This document shows, piece by piece, positions 1 through 7,372 of a stretch of 26,843 nucleotides of DNA (its first letter is position 1; each line of letters opens with the position of its first letter). The stretch comes from JAYEIH01 sp034659995. Its GTDB lineage: Archaea > Methanobacteriota_B > Thermococci > Methanofastidiosales > B48-G16. The notes under the pieces were generated by a model. It ran no database searches and was not told the DNA's origin. It saw only the letters and a program-made list of their open reading frames with translations. Where the stretch lies: positions 1 through 26,843 of the forward strand of contig JAYEIH010000008.1 in the NCBI GenBank assembly GCA_034659995.1, given 5' to 3'. Both the position numbers and the translations under genes were made by a program.

Positions 1-1
1 C

Positions 2-607
2 CTGCAGAGTGCTCGTATAGTTCTACAGATTGAAGATGAGTTTCTGGGAGCAGGGCCGACAATGCGAGAGGCAATGCGAGATAAGTACATGGCAGAAAAT
101 GTAGAGTGGATCCTGGAACAGGCCGGACCGGACGCCAAAATCGTACTCTGGGCACACAATGGGCACATACAAGAAGGATGGGTTCAGTATCCCAATACAA
201 TGTGTACATATCTGCGGGAGAAGTACGGCAATGAGATGGTAACATTTGGGTTCACCTTCTATAAGGGATCATTTAATGCTTGTGACTGGGATAGACGGGA
301 ACAAATAATAGAAGATCTGAAAAGCGGATATCTGCCCATAAAAGTGTACCATTTTGAAAAACCTCTGGAGTATAACTATGGGTATTACTTCCACAGTGCG
401 GGATTTCCGTATTTTTTCCTAGATTTACGAGACGTCCGGTACACGAAAACCACATATTGGTTATTTTGCTGTACTCATCGCGGTGCAGGAGCGGTGTTTA
501 GCGAGTCATGGCCCCGGGGTTCTGGAAACATAATGTCTTTGGCCGAGTGTTTCGATGTTACTATCTACATCCAGGAGATGACTCCATCGCAGTTATTGGA
601 GCGATGA
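2..607 (+). CDS. Erythromycin-esterase-like protein, 3' part (5' end outside window)
   Basis: The reading frame is open to the left edge of the window (first full codon at base 2) and ends with TGA at 605-607, so only the C-terminal ~201 residues are present. The segment RDKYMAENVEWILEQ followed by KIVLWAHNGHIQEG is the characteristic block of the erythromycin esterase / succinoglycan-biosynthesis EreA-like family; in EreA/EreC the His in WAHNxH is near the active site. The FDVTIYIQEMTPSQ ending also fits the family C-terminus (a phe-Asp strand followed by a Thr-Pro tail). Members hydrolyse macrolide lactones or act on other esters; most archaeal members have no shown substrate, so antibiotic resistance should not be assumed. 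It is convergent with the next gene, with 23 bases between stops, which are T-rich. Confidence 0.8.
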   Translation: MQSARIVLQIEDEFLGAGPTMREAMRDKYMAENVEWILEQAGPDAKIVLWAHNGHIQEGWVQYPNTMCTYLREKYGNEMVTFGFTFYKGSFNACDWDRREQIIEDLKSGYLPIKVYHFEKPLEYNYGYYFHSAGFPYFFLDLRDVRYTKTTYWLFCCTHRGAGAVFSESWPRGSGNIMSLAECFDVTIYIQEMTPSQLLER

Positions 608-630
608 GGATCTAAAAGATTGGCTCTTTT

Positions 631-2898
631 TTATTCTTTTTCCTCATATATTCTCTCTGCTTCTTCCATCTTCTCAATATAGTCCTCTATTCTCTCACAT
701 TCAACTGCTTCTCTCTGCAGAGCAAGTGCCTCCTGAGGAACTTCTTCATCTTCCACTCTTAGGCTGAGATATACATTCCAGACGCTTTGTGTTATGGAGA
801 ATGCCTCCTCTATCTTTTCTTGCGGTTCATCAAAAACCTTCACTGGACCAGCGTAATGATCAGAGTTATTATCTGGGTTCACCATTCCTAAGAACTCTAT
901 CTGCGCATTACTCAGATTCTCTGTAAGACTCAACCACGGGACTCCTGATCCCCCTGTCCACCGTTCTCCCTTTGCGGATCTATTCTCATCTTCAGAGGAA
1001 ACAGCAGCGACGACTATATCACCATACGAGTCCCAGGGTATTTTATTGAGAGTTGATTCATACCATACCCATCCGTAACCCGGAACATAGAACTCCACAA
1101 TATAATGTGTCTGGAGGTCAGAGGACCATGTGGGATATACAGCAAGAATGCGTGTTGGAATACCGTTGGCTCGCAGTAACGCAGCAGCAAGATTGGCAAA
1201 GCTTGTACAGCTGCCACCGTGGTGCAATGCCTCCACTGCATCAAAGCTGTGAAACTCACCTTGTACAATCCCTGTTTGGAGAAAATCCGCTGTCTTTTGC
1301 ACTATCTCCATAAGACTCGTACTCTCGCCCCGAATTTCCTTAGCTTTCTCCTGAATCTCAGCATTATCCACCTGGACACATTTTGTTGATGCAAGCCACG
1401 GAAGAAGTTCCGGTGGAAGTTCATCTTTTTCTGGAATTTCAAGGTTTTCAGACAGATGGCTGTAATCATGCTCCTTTGTAAATACATAGCCATTCCATGC
1501 TATATCTACAAATTCCCCCTCGTTCAGAGAGTTGAAGGTCAGCTCAGCTATCCAGTTGTGTTCGTCCCTCTTCTTTATTACCGTCTCTTTGAGCGCATCC
1601 TCTGGATCCGTTTGGATCTCAAAGTAAATGGGAACCTGATCCTCAAAGGCAAGAGGAAGCGGGAAGGCGATCTTCGGGTTTTCTGCATCTTCCTGTGCTG
1701 TAATCTGAAAGCGACCTTGGGCATACGCAATACCTGGTCCTGTCATTCTTTTGGATGAAGCTTCCGACTCTGCTTCTTCGCCCACAATCAATTGGATATC
1801 ATCGAACCAGACTTTACCTGTGCCACTGAGAAAGGGCATGACTAGTATTACCTTGGCCTCCTCTGGGGCAACGAGACTCGTTTTTACCTCTGTCCAGTTA
1901 TGGGTACCCGCAAATAGATCCGTTTGCGGGGTGGTAGCAAACTCTACCACCTCGAGCTCCTCGCCCTCGGCTCGTACACAGATAGCTACAACTCCATCTT
2001 TGCTAACATCTTCAGTCTTTATTTGTCCATGAATTATCAGTTTCTTATTAACTGGGAATGAATCAATGGACTGCCCCCATGAAAAAGGAAAATCACTGGT
2101 AGCATTAGTGTTGGTGATAGATATGCTCGTCTGACCTTCATAATATACGTTTTTATCAAGAGACAACATTGCCCCGTGAGAATTCCACTCCGTCGTGTAT
2201 CCTGGTTGGTGAAGCCAAGGAAACGGTATTCCTCCTGTAATCTCCTCAAATCCTGAGTTCTGAAGTAAATTCGTTCCCTCTTGAAAGGTACTCGATTCTT
2301 CACTTGCTGCTAACTGAAGATCATCAAACCACGCCTGGCCGGTACCTCTGATATATGCATAAATATGAATTTTTTCTACTCCTAACGGGATGAAAGACTC
2401 TGTTTTTACCTCGGTCCAATCATGCGTACCTACAAATAAATCAGTTAATGGAGTAATACCACCAATCGCATCAGTTCCTTCCAGTGAAAATGCAAAGGCT
2501 GCGATACTTCCTTTGCTCATCTCTTCAGTTTTTATAAAACCAGAAAGTACCAGTTTCTCTTCCACTGGAAACTCAGTGATCGTCTGCTCCCAGAAAATAT
2601 ATTTCTCGTATGAAGCATTGGTATTCAAGATCGATATGCTCGCCTTGCCATTATGGCTCACAGAACTATCCCAGTAGAGACGTAATTTGGAAGGGGGTGG
2701 CTCTGGAATGGACCAGTATGAAGGTGTCGTACCATTCTCTTCCTCAAAGCCTCCATTGAGAATGAGATTTGTGATCTTTGTTGCTGGCACTTTTGTTTCT
2801 TTAGGTTCCTCTTTGTCGGTGATACAGCCTGTTCCTATGACCATGCCTACTACGATAAAAAATACCAAAAGGTTGGTAATGTTCTCTCTCATTTTCAT
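631..2898 (-). CDS. Transglutaminase-like lipoprotein with two CBM-like modules
   Basis: 755 aa. A hydrophobic N-terminal segment ends in a lipobox (VIGTGC, Cys25), so the protein is probably a lipid-anchored cell-surface protein. Residues about 41-200 and 210-375 are two tandem copies of one module (each begins N-x-x-LxNxGFEE and ends GTGxxWFDDxQL), matching the carbohydrate-binding CBM_4_9-type jelly roll. The C-terminal half holds a transglutaminase/protease core: GGSCTSFANL with the presumed nucleophile near Cys564, then THYIVEF with the His, then WYESTLN where most relatives have Asp. The start chosen is the ATG at 2898, six bases after AGGAGG; a TTG six codons upstream is part of the ribosome site. 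It may bind cell-surface glycans and cut or modify peptides, but the substrate is unknown. Confidence 0.85.
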   Translation of the reverse strand: MKMRENITNLLVFFIVVGMVIGTGCITDKEEPKETKVPATKITNLILNGGFEEENGTTPSYWSIPEPPPSKLRLYWDSSVSHNGKASISILNTNASYEKYIFWEQTITEFPVEEKLVLSGFIKTEEMSKGSIAAFAFSLEGTDAIGGITPLTDLFVGTHDWTEVKTESFIPLGVEKIHIYAYIRGTGQAWFDDLQLAASEESSTFQEGTNLLQNSGFEEITGGIPFPWLHQPGYTTEWNSHGAMLSLDKNVYYEGQTSISITNTNATSDFPFSWGQSIDSFPVNKKLIIHGQIKTEDVSKDGVVAICVRAEGEELEVVEFATTPQTDLFAGTHNWTEVKTSLVAPEEAKVILVMPFLSGTGKVWFDDIQLIVGEEAESEASSKRMTGPGIAYAQGRFQITAQEDAENPKIAFPLPLAFEDQVPIYFEIQTDPEDALKETVIKKRDEHNWIAELTFNSLNEGEFVDIAWNGYVFTKEHDYSHLSENLEIPEKDELPPELLPWLASTKCVQVDNAEIQEKAKEIRGESTSLMEIVQKTADFLQTGIVQGEFHSFDAVEALHHGGSCTSFANLAAALLRANGIPTRILAVYPTWSSDLQTHYIVEFYVPGYGWVWYESTLNKIPWDSYGDIVVAAVSSEDENRSAKGERWTGGSGVPWLSLTENLSNAQIEFLGMVNPDNNSDHYAGPVKVFDEPQEKIEEAFSITQSVWNVYLSLRVEDEEVPQEALALQREAVECERIEDYIEKMEEAERIYEEKE

Positions 2899-2913
2899 TT
2901 TAATCCTCCTTTC

Positions 2914-2939
2914 CAATATTAACTTTTTAGTTAATATTG
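2914..2939. repeat. Perfect 10-bp inverted repeat at lipoprotein promoter
   Basis: CAATATTAAC and GTTAATATTG flank a six-base spacer. On the minus strand the repeat lies just downstream of the TATA-like TATTTAAATA (2946-2955), over the predicted start of transcription (about 2924), and just upstream of the AGGAGG ribosome site. It could be a repressor operator or a 5'-leader hairpin. Confidence 0.75.
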
Positions 2940-2945
2940 CCCCAT

Positions 2946-2955
2946 TATTTAAATA
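2946..2955 (-). promoter_or_regulatory. TATA box for transglutaminase-like lipoprotein
   Basis: TATTTAAATA lies about 26 bases before the middle of the inverted repeat and about 50 bases before the ATG at 2898. This is the spacing expected for an archaeal promoter with a leader of about 26 nt. Confidence 0.5.
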
Positions 2956-2983
2956 CTTTACGCTATCCGCAGCAACTTACCTG

Positions 2984-3631
2984 CTATTCCACTGCGTACT
3001 CCTCGCCGTCTTCCAGAATGACAACCTTGGTTGAGCTGTTGGCCTCTGTCTTTTTTTTAAAGGGTGTGGTATCCTTGTCCCAGGTATGCATAGGGATGGC
3101 AATCGTCGGGTTGATGGCCACCGCAGCATCGGCTGCCTCCTCATTATCCATGGTGTACGTATCACCTGTGGGGAGCAGTGCCACTTCAATACCCTCCAAA
3201 TTCTTCATTTCGGGGATAAAGTCGGTATCGCCGGCGTGGTAAATAGTTTTACCTCCAACAGTTATGAGATAACCAACACCGAGCCCCTTGGGGTGATAGA
3301 GATTTCCTGGGGATCGAAACCGTTTGTAATTGTACGCTTCGGTAGCTTCCACCGTGATATTTTCAAGGGTCTTCTTTTCGCCGGGAGAAAGAGAGATAAC
3401 TGCTCCTCCAATCTTTGACCTGCAGTCTTTGGGTGCAATCACCACCGTTTCATCTGCACGGACCTTGTTGATCTTCTCCGAGTCGCAGTGGTCAAAATGC
3501 GAGTGGGTCGAGAGTATAATATCTGCCTTCTCTGTTGGCTTACAGTGCTCTTCCAGATCCACGTAAAGAACTTTTCCATCTGCCTTAATCTTAAAACCTG
3601 CATGTGCCAGTTTTTTTATGGATAAACTCAT
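2984..3631 (-). CDS. MBL-fold metal-dependent hydrolase (UPF0173/UlaG-like)
   Basis: 215 aa, full length for the family. The metallo-beta-lactamase motif THSHFDH supplies His43, His45, Asp47 and His48. Further ligands are HAGDTD (His132, Asp135) and MHTW (His182), in the order seen in the small UPF0173 / UlaG-like hydrolases. The N-terminus (IKKLAHAGFKI) matches the WxGHxxF-type opening of that group. A soluble cytoplasmic enzyme binding two metal ions is expected; the substrate cannot be read from sequence. The start ATG at 3631 follows GGTGAG, and a TATA-like ATTTAAATA lies near 3661-3672. The gene is separate from its downstream neighbour, which has its own promoter. Confidence 0.9.
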   Translation of the reverse strand: MSLSIKKLAHAGFKIKADGKVLYVDLEEHCKPTEKADIILSTHSHFDHCDSEKINKVRADETVVIAPKDCRSKIGGAVISLSPGEKKTLENITVEATEAYNYKRFRSPGNLYHPKGLGVGYLITVGGKTIYHAGDTDFIPEMKNLEGIEVALLPTGDTYTMDNEEAADAAVAINPTIAIPMHTWDKDTTPFKKKTEANSSTKVVILEDGEEYAVE

Positions 3632-3774
3632 TTACTCACCACATATTCCTTTGTACGCAGTGTATTTAAATCCTGTGTTCCCCCAAGAGGTAGATCTCTA
3701 TAGGGCTGAAACTATGCACATAAATAAAAATAGAAAAATGAGAAAGTTTTGACACATTCTCTAAAAAATATATC

Positions 3775-3966
3775 TTATAACTTTTTAAGCTCTACTGCCT
3801 GCAATCCTCTTTCTGTTTCTTCTACTTCAAACTCAACTTCGTCTTCCTCGTTAAGGAACACTCCATCAGGTATAGCGCTTCGATGTACGAAGATATCCTC
3901 GCCTTCTTCAGGCTCGATGAAACCGTATCCTCTTCGGGGATTGTACCATTTTACTGTTCCTTTCAT
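3775..3966 (-). CDS. Cold-shock-domain protein (CspA-like)
   Basis: 63 aa, one OB-fold. It opens with MKGTVKWYNPRRGYGFI, carries the RNP1-type GYGFI and RNP2-type DIFVHRS motifs, and ends with a short acidic strand region, all as in bacterial CspA. It should bind single-stranded RNA or DNA and act as an RNA chaperone. Cold-shock-domain proteins are patchy in archaea and are commoner in mesophilic and cold-adapted groups, probably through transfer from bacteria. The ATG at 3966 was chosen because GAGGAG lies nine bases upstream; an ATG three codons earlier is directly against that ribosome site. A TATA-like TATTTAAAG near 4060-4071 predicts a leader of about 70-80 nt, which contains a hairpin. 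Confidence 0.9.
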   Translation of the reverse strand: MKGTVKWYNPRRGYGFIEPEEGEDIFVHRSAIPDGVFLNEEDEVEFEVEETERGLQAVELKKL

Positions 3967-3975
3967 ATTTTTCAT

Positions 3976-3995
3976 CTCCTCAGGCTTGACGCCTG
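3976..3995 (-). promoter_or_regulatory. Leader hairpin next to the ribosome site of the cold-shock gene
   Basis: On the minus strand CAGGC-GTCAA-GCCTG forms a 5-bp stem with a 5-nt loop (3981-3995). The 3' side runs straight into GAGGAG (3976-3981), the ribosome site. Such a stem could limit ribosome access in a temperature-dependent way, but function is inferred only from position. Confidence 0.4.
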
Positions 3996-4165
3996 TACTT
4001 TTACAAGAGAACTCAAACACTTGAAATATTCCCTTGCTAAAAGCTATAAATGATTGCTCTTTAAATAGGTTTTCCCTCTGAACGGGCAAGATCGATCCTC
4101 ATGGACAATAATTCCTTTAAAAGTTCAGAGAAAACAGATAACATTATGGGATTTTTGAAACTAAA

Positions 4166-4252
4166 TGGCGCCGGGAGTGGGATTTGAACCCACGATCCCT
4201 TTCGAGAACGGGCTTAGCAGGCCCGCGCCGTACCAAACTGGGCCATCCCGGC
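4166..4252 (-). tRNA. tRNA-Ser (anticodon GCT)
   Basis: 87 nt including an encoded CCA end. The acceptor stem pairs GCCGGGA with TCCCGGC, the discriminator base is G, and the TPsiC arm is GTGGG-TTCAAAT-CCCAC. The anticodon loop CTGCTAA between CGGGC and GCCCG gives GCT, reading AGC/AGU serine codons. A long variable arm, as expected of a class II serine tRNA, is present. No intron is seen. A TATA-like TTTATATA at 4277-4284 lies about 28 bases upstream. Confidence 0.95.
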
Positions 4253-4276
4253 TTAAAAAATAATGAAAGCAGATCC

Positions 4277-4284
4277 TATATAAA
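4277..4284 (-). promoter_or_regulatory. TATA box for tRNA-Ser
   Basis: TTTATATA centred about 28 bases before the tRNA 5' end, the usual archaeal distance. Confidence 0.6.
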
Positions 4285-4319
4285 CTTTATTATTGATGCG
4301 TATGGAAAAAGGAAAAAAT

Positions 4320-4772
4320 TTACTTTTCCCCCATAATGGCATCTGTAATGGTATCAACACTGCCCAGAAGACTTCGCAAGATGCGAATGGCCAGAACTAC
4401 ACCTATTAGCACAAATATAAGTGAGTAGGCCCATATATAGTCTGATATGTATGCCTCCGCTACCACCCTAAAAACCTTGTATGTAATTACCGTGGCAATA
4501 AGAGAGACAATATCCTTAAAAAACTCCCCCACCTTTTGTGAACTCGTCATCTTTTTGATCGGTGTGGAGATATTCCTTCCATACTGAAGCAGTACAACTA
4601 TGGCAACAAACGCCACAAGAACGCAGCACACATCCTCAGCACCGAGACGCCCGGGAAATGGTATATCATCCACGCCAGGTAGGTCCGGCAGTATCTCATA
4701 CAGTATACCAAGTACTACAATGACTATAACAAATCTCACTGTCTTTTTCACCAGTTCTCTTGTTTTACTCAT
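4320..4772 (-). CDS. Small integral membrane protein, unknown function
   Basis: 150 aa, not recognised. The start is the ATG at 4772, with a very strong GGAGGTGA seven bases upstream; the frame continues further upstream only into the tRNA-Ala gene. Four hydrophobic segments are visible: residues about 11-26, 48-64, 88-103 and 110-128. A charged linker (residues about 65-85, with STPIKKMTSS) separates the second and third. The C-terminus (DTITDAIMGEK) is polar. The gene begins only 23 bases after the 3' end of tRNA-Ala. The one TATA-like element in that gap would start transcripts inside the coding region, so the gene is probably read from the tRNA promoter. There is no informative protein-coding neighbour. 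Confidence 0.75.
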   Translation of the reverse strand: MSKTRELVKKTVRFVIVIVVLGILYEILPDLPGVDDIPFPGRLGAEDVCCVLVAFVAIVVLLQYGRNISTPIKKMTSSQKVGEFFKDIVSLIATVITYKVFRVVAEAYISDYIWAYSLIFVLIGVVLAIRILRSLLGSVDTITDAIMGEK

Positions 4773-4795
4773 GAACTCACCTCCTTTTATATAAA

Positions 4796-4872
4796 TGGTG
4801 GACTGGGGGGGATTTGAACCCCCGGCCGCTACCATGCCAAGGTAGCGCGCTTCCAGACTGCGCTACCAGCCC
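4796..4872 (-). tRNA. tRNA-Ala (anticodon GGC)
   Basis: 77 nt including encoded CCA. The acceptor stem pairs GGGCTGG with CCAGTCC, which produces the G3-U70 wobble pair that identifies alanine tRNAs. The anticodon stem CTACC/GGTAG encloses TTGGCAT, so the anticodon is GGC. The T arm is CGGGG-GTTCAAAT-CCCCC (allowing one shift). The discriminator base is A. No intron. A TATA-like TTTTTTAAA at 4898-4906 is about 30 bases upstream. Confidence 0.95.
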
Positions 4873-4897
4873 AGTATGAATACATTGCATAGGTCTG

Positions 4898-4906
4898 TTT
4901 AAAAAA
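4898..4906 (-). promoter_or_regulatory. TATA box for tRNA-Ala (and probably the membrane protein after it)
   Basis: TTTTTTAAA centred about 30 bases before the tRNA 5' end. It is the only well-placed promoter found for this tRNA and the gene directly downstream. Confidence 0.5.
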
Positions 4907-4972
4907 GTTTCTATGATAAACATGATTTAAATGAAATTCGTATTACTGTTCTACTGAAGCCATTATAAAGGA

Positions 4973-4998
4973 AAGGACCATCTTTCAGATGACTCCTT
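4973..4998. repeat. Imperfect inverted repeat (possible hairpin)
   Basis: AAGGA-C-CATCT-TTC-AGATG-AC-TCCTT: two 5-bp stems separated by a small internal loop, followed by a G/C-rich run (GGGGGGCCTCC). It lies between tRNA-Ala and the promoter of the next plus-strand gene. No known RNA family is recognised. Confidence 0.35.
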
Positions 4999-5093
4999 AG
5001 GGGGGCCTCCATAAACTTTAAATAAATAAAGATTTTAAACGTTATCGGCTAAGTTTTGTTATCTCTAATTAGATGGAAAGGGCTGAAAGGCAT

Positions 5094-5369
5094 ATGAAGC
5101 TAATAATAAAGGTAGTTGAGATCAAGGGTCCCTGTCCCGTCTATAAAAAGGGAGATAAAATAGTTTTTGATGAGGGGTACAGACTCAATCTCAAAGAAAC
5201 GGATGCGGTCTGTATTCATTCTCTTGCCTCTGTCCTTCCATATTACAATGCTCTCTATCGCGGAGTGCCGCCGGAGGATATGGGACTTGGAGAAGGATAC
5301 GTGCAGTGTTTAGACCCAAAGAAGTACACGGGGGGCGGCACTGTGACCTTCAAGATAAAGGTGGAGTAA
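5094..5369 (+). CDS. TIGR04076-like small conserved protein
   Basis: 91 aa, start ATG at 5094 giving MKLIIKVVEIKGPCPVYKKGD. The opening strand followed by G-x-CPVYKxGD, then a central AVCIHSLASVLPYYNALYRG, a YVQCLDP segment and a final beta strand fit the small TIGR04076 family, which has conserved cysteines (here Cys14, Cys40 and one in YVQC) and no established function. An in-frame ATG at 5073 is possible but has no better ribosome site. A TATA-like region (CTTTAAATAAATAAAG, about 5016-5031) precedes it. Its stop codon is followed directly by the start of the radical SAM gene, so the two are almost certainly one operon and translationally coupled; the small protein may be a partner or substrate. 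Confidence 0.7.
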   Translation: MKLIIKVVEIKGPCPVYKKGDKIVFDEGYRLNLKETDAVCIHSLASVLPYYNALYRGVPPEDMGLGEGYVQCLDPKKYTGGGTVTFKIKVE

Positions 5370-6320
5370 TTGTATAAAGATATCATCAAAGGGGAGAAAG
5401 AGGCACAGTTCCTTCTGACAAAACGCATAAGGGCAGAGCTTCCCGGCAGTTTTGATCTTCATAACGCACTACTCGCAAAAGAACCGGGAGAAAAGGTGCA
5501 CGACCCATCTCTCCTCGATCTGAAGATCGCACTATCGGAGAAGATATTTACCCACTGCACACTCTGTGAGCGGAAATGTAAGGTAAACAGAAAAAGGGAA
5601 TCCGGATTCTGCCAGGTGCGGTCGCCATTAATATCCACTGCATTCCCCCATCACGGCGAAGAGAAACCTCTTGTACCCTCGGGCACAATATTCTTTTCCG
5701 GCTGCAATGCTAAGTGTATTTTCTGTCAGAACTGGGATATCAGCCAGCAGCTGAACGGTAAAGAATGGAGCGTTAAAAAAACAGCGGAGTGGATCACGCA
5801 AAATAGAAAGAACAATCGAATAATCAATGCCAACTTTGTCGGTGGCGAACCCACGCCCAATCTCGTGTATATTCTCAAACTGCTGCGAGAGCTAGATCTG
5901 AACATTCCCATCATCTGGAACTCAAACTTCTATATGTCAAAAAAGACAATGAAACTCCTCGATGGTGTTATCGATCTTTATCTCTCGGATTTTAAGTATG
6001 GTATTGATAAACGAGCAGTGAAATACTCGCACTTGCCCAATTATTGGGCGACGGTCACGCGAAATCACAGACTGGCTTACGAGCAGTGTGAGATGATCAT
6101 ACGAATTCTCGTTCTCCCTGGAAAATGGATTGAGGAAGATCTGCCCAAAATTCTCACATTTATCGAGAAGGAACTCCCCAATGCAAGGGTAAACCTTATG
6201 GGGCAGTATCGACCTGAGTGGAGGGCAGATGAATATCCCGAGCTCTCACGCAGGCTCACGAGAGATGAGTGGGAGAAGGCATGTAATATATACTCTGCAT
6301 ATGATCTGAGAAAAATGTAG
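5370..6320 (+). CDS. Radical SAM protein, PflX-type (COG1313-like)
   Basis: 316 aa. The radical SAM cluster motif GCNAKCIFCQNW (Cys112, Cys116, Cys119) binds a 4Fe-4S cluster and cleaves S-adenosylmethionine. An N-terminal cysteine set CTLCERKC...C (Cys63, Cys66, Cys70, Cys81) matches the extra cysteines of the PflX group, relatives of pyruvate formate-lyase activating enzymes. NANFVGGEPTPN is the SAM-binding GGE region, and the protein ends with the NLMGQYRPEWRADEYPELSRR segment conserved in this group. The start is TTG at 5370, immediately after the TAA of the upstream gene, with GGTGGAG as the ribosome site. The substrate of PflX proteins is not established; no glycyl-radical enzyme is visible nearby. 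Confidence 0.88.
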   Translation: MYKDIIKGEKEAQFLLTKRIRAELPGSFDLHNALLAKEPGEKVHDPSLLDLKIALSEKIFTHCTLCERKCKVNRKRESGFCQVRSPLISTAFPHHGEEKPLVPSGTIFFSGCNAKCIFCQNWDISQQLNGKEWSVKKTAEWITQNRKNNRIINANFVGGEPTPNLVYILKLLRELDLNIPIIWNSNFYMSKKTMKLLDGVIDLYLSDFKYGIDKRAVKYSHLPNYWATVTRNHRLAYEQCEMIIRILVLPGKWIEEDLPKILTFIEKELPNARVNLMGQYRPEWRADEYPELSRRLTRDEWEKACNIYSAYDLRKM

Positions 6321-6349
6321 TTTTAAAAAAATAAAAAAGAAAAAAAGGT
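6321..6349 (-). terminator. T-rich terminator region for nfeD-slipin operon
   Basis: Between two convergent genes. Read on the minus strand it consists almost wholly of T runs (TTTTTTTCTTTTTTATTTTTTT), the usual form of archaeal intrinsic termination. No stem is needed or seen. Confidence 0.5.
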
Positions 6350-7372
6350 TTATGGTTTCTCGGTCTGTTTTCTGATCTTTTCCAGTGTTTTTTTCTTGAG
6401 ATCGCTTATTTTTTTAGGTTTCTCTTGAGTCTTTTCTTCCTCTGGTTCCTTTGTAGTTGTTTTTTCCGATTTTTCCTTAAAAAGCTCTGCAATTCCGCCG
6501 ATGCTCCCCATAAGACCCGTTGCTTCATAGGGCAAGAAGACCTTGTTTGCCTTTCCTTTGGCAATCTCCGAAAGCGTTTCCAGATACTTTATCGCCACGA
6601 GGTCATTTGTCGGATCTCCTGTGTGGATGGAACTGAATACATCTTCAATGGCTTCGGCCTCTCCTTCTGCCACTATTACCTTCTCATACTTCGTTGCATC
6701 TGCTACCTTCTTTATCGCTTCGGCCTCTCCTTCTGCCTCCAGTATCATCGCTTTTCTTTTTCCTTCAGCTTGTCTTATTGCTGCCTGTTTTCTACCGTCT
6801 GCCTCAAGAATTCTCGCTCTTCGTTCTCTTTCCGCCTTCATCTGCCTGTGCATCGCCTCTGTCACATCATGCGGCGGATCAATCCTCTGCAGTTCGACTC
6901 GTGAGACCTTAACACCCCACTTATCAGTGGCATCGTCCAGTATCTCCCGCAGCTGCACATTTATCTTTTCTCTCGACGTAAGCGTCTCATCGAGCTCCAA
7001 GTCACCGACAACATTCCTCAGATTGGTCTGAGCAAGCTTTGTGGCAGCCAGCCTAAAGTTCTCAATGTTGTACTCAACCTTCACCGGATCCATTATCTGG
7101 TAGTAGACAACGGCATCCACCGTTACCACCACATTATCCTCGGTAATAACTTCCTGCGGCGGCACATCAACGACTATCTCCCTCATATCAATCTTCTTCA
7201 TGTGCTCAATGACAGGGACAATAAGCGTAAGCCCACTGTCAGCAGCCCGTTGGTATCGCCCGAGTCGTTCTATCAGCCCTTTCTCATATGGGCGCACAAT
7301 GCGTATCGAAGCTGCCGCTAATGCAATCAGCGCCAGCGCTACAAACGCAAACAATCCAAGTATAATTTCCAT
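6350..7372 (-). CDS. Slipin / stomatin-like SPFH-domain protein
   Basis: 340 aa. One N-terminal membrane segment (residues about 3-22) is followed by the SPFH/band-7 domain starting IRIVRPYEKGLIERLGRY, with RIDPP marking its end, then a helical region of AEGxAEAI repeats that form coiled-coil oligomers, and a lysine/glutamate-rich C-terminal tail. These features match archaeal slipins (the p-stomatin type of Pyrococcus). The protein should form large ring-like assemblies on the membrane, scaffolding other proteins. The first base of its ATG is the last base of the nfeD stop codon (TAATG), so the pair is translationally coupled. In Pyrococcus the partner is a membrane protease that cleaves p-stomatin; here the partner is the short, protease-less NfeD. 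Confidence 0.93.
   Translation of the reverse strand: MEIILGLFAFVALALIALAAASIRIVRPYEKGLIERLGRYQRAADSGLTLIVPVIEHMKKIDMREIVVDVPPQEVITEDNVVVTVDAVVYYQIMDPVKVEYNIENFRLAATKLAQTNLRNVVGDLELDETLTSREKINVQLREILDDATDKWGVKVSRVELQRIDPPHDVTEAMHRQMKAERERRARILEADGRKQAAIRQAEGKRKAMILEAEGEAEAIKKVADATKYEKVIVAEGEAEAIEDVFSSIHTGDPTNDLVAIKYLETLSEIAKGKANKVFLPYEATGLMGSIGGIAELFKEKSEKTTTKEPEEEKTQEKPKKISDLKKKTLEKIRKQTEKP

Noticed and set aside
4973..5010. C/D box small RNA on the minus strand (CTGA next to AAGATGG)
   Set aside because: Only internal C'/D'-like boxes are present; there are no terminal C and D boxes at the proper distances.
6661..6757. DNA repeat (TTCGGCCTCTCCTTCTGCC twice)
   Set aside because: It encodes the AEGEAEAI helical repeats of slipin and is explained by the protein.
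6425..7031. Overlapping plus-strand frames (159 and 162 codons)
   Set aside because: Shadows of the slipin gene; the slipin repeats AEGEAEAI create long frames on the other strand.
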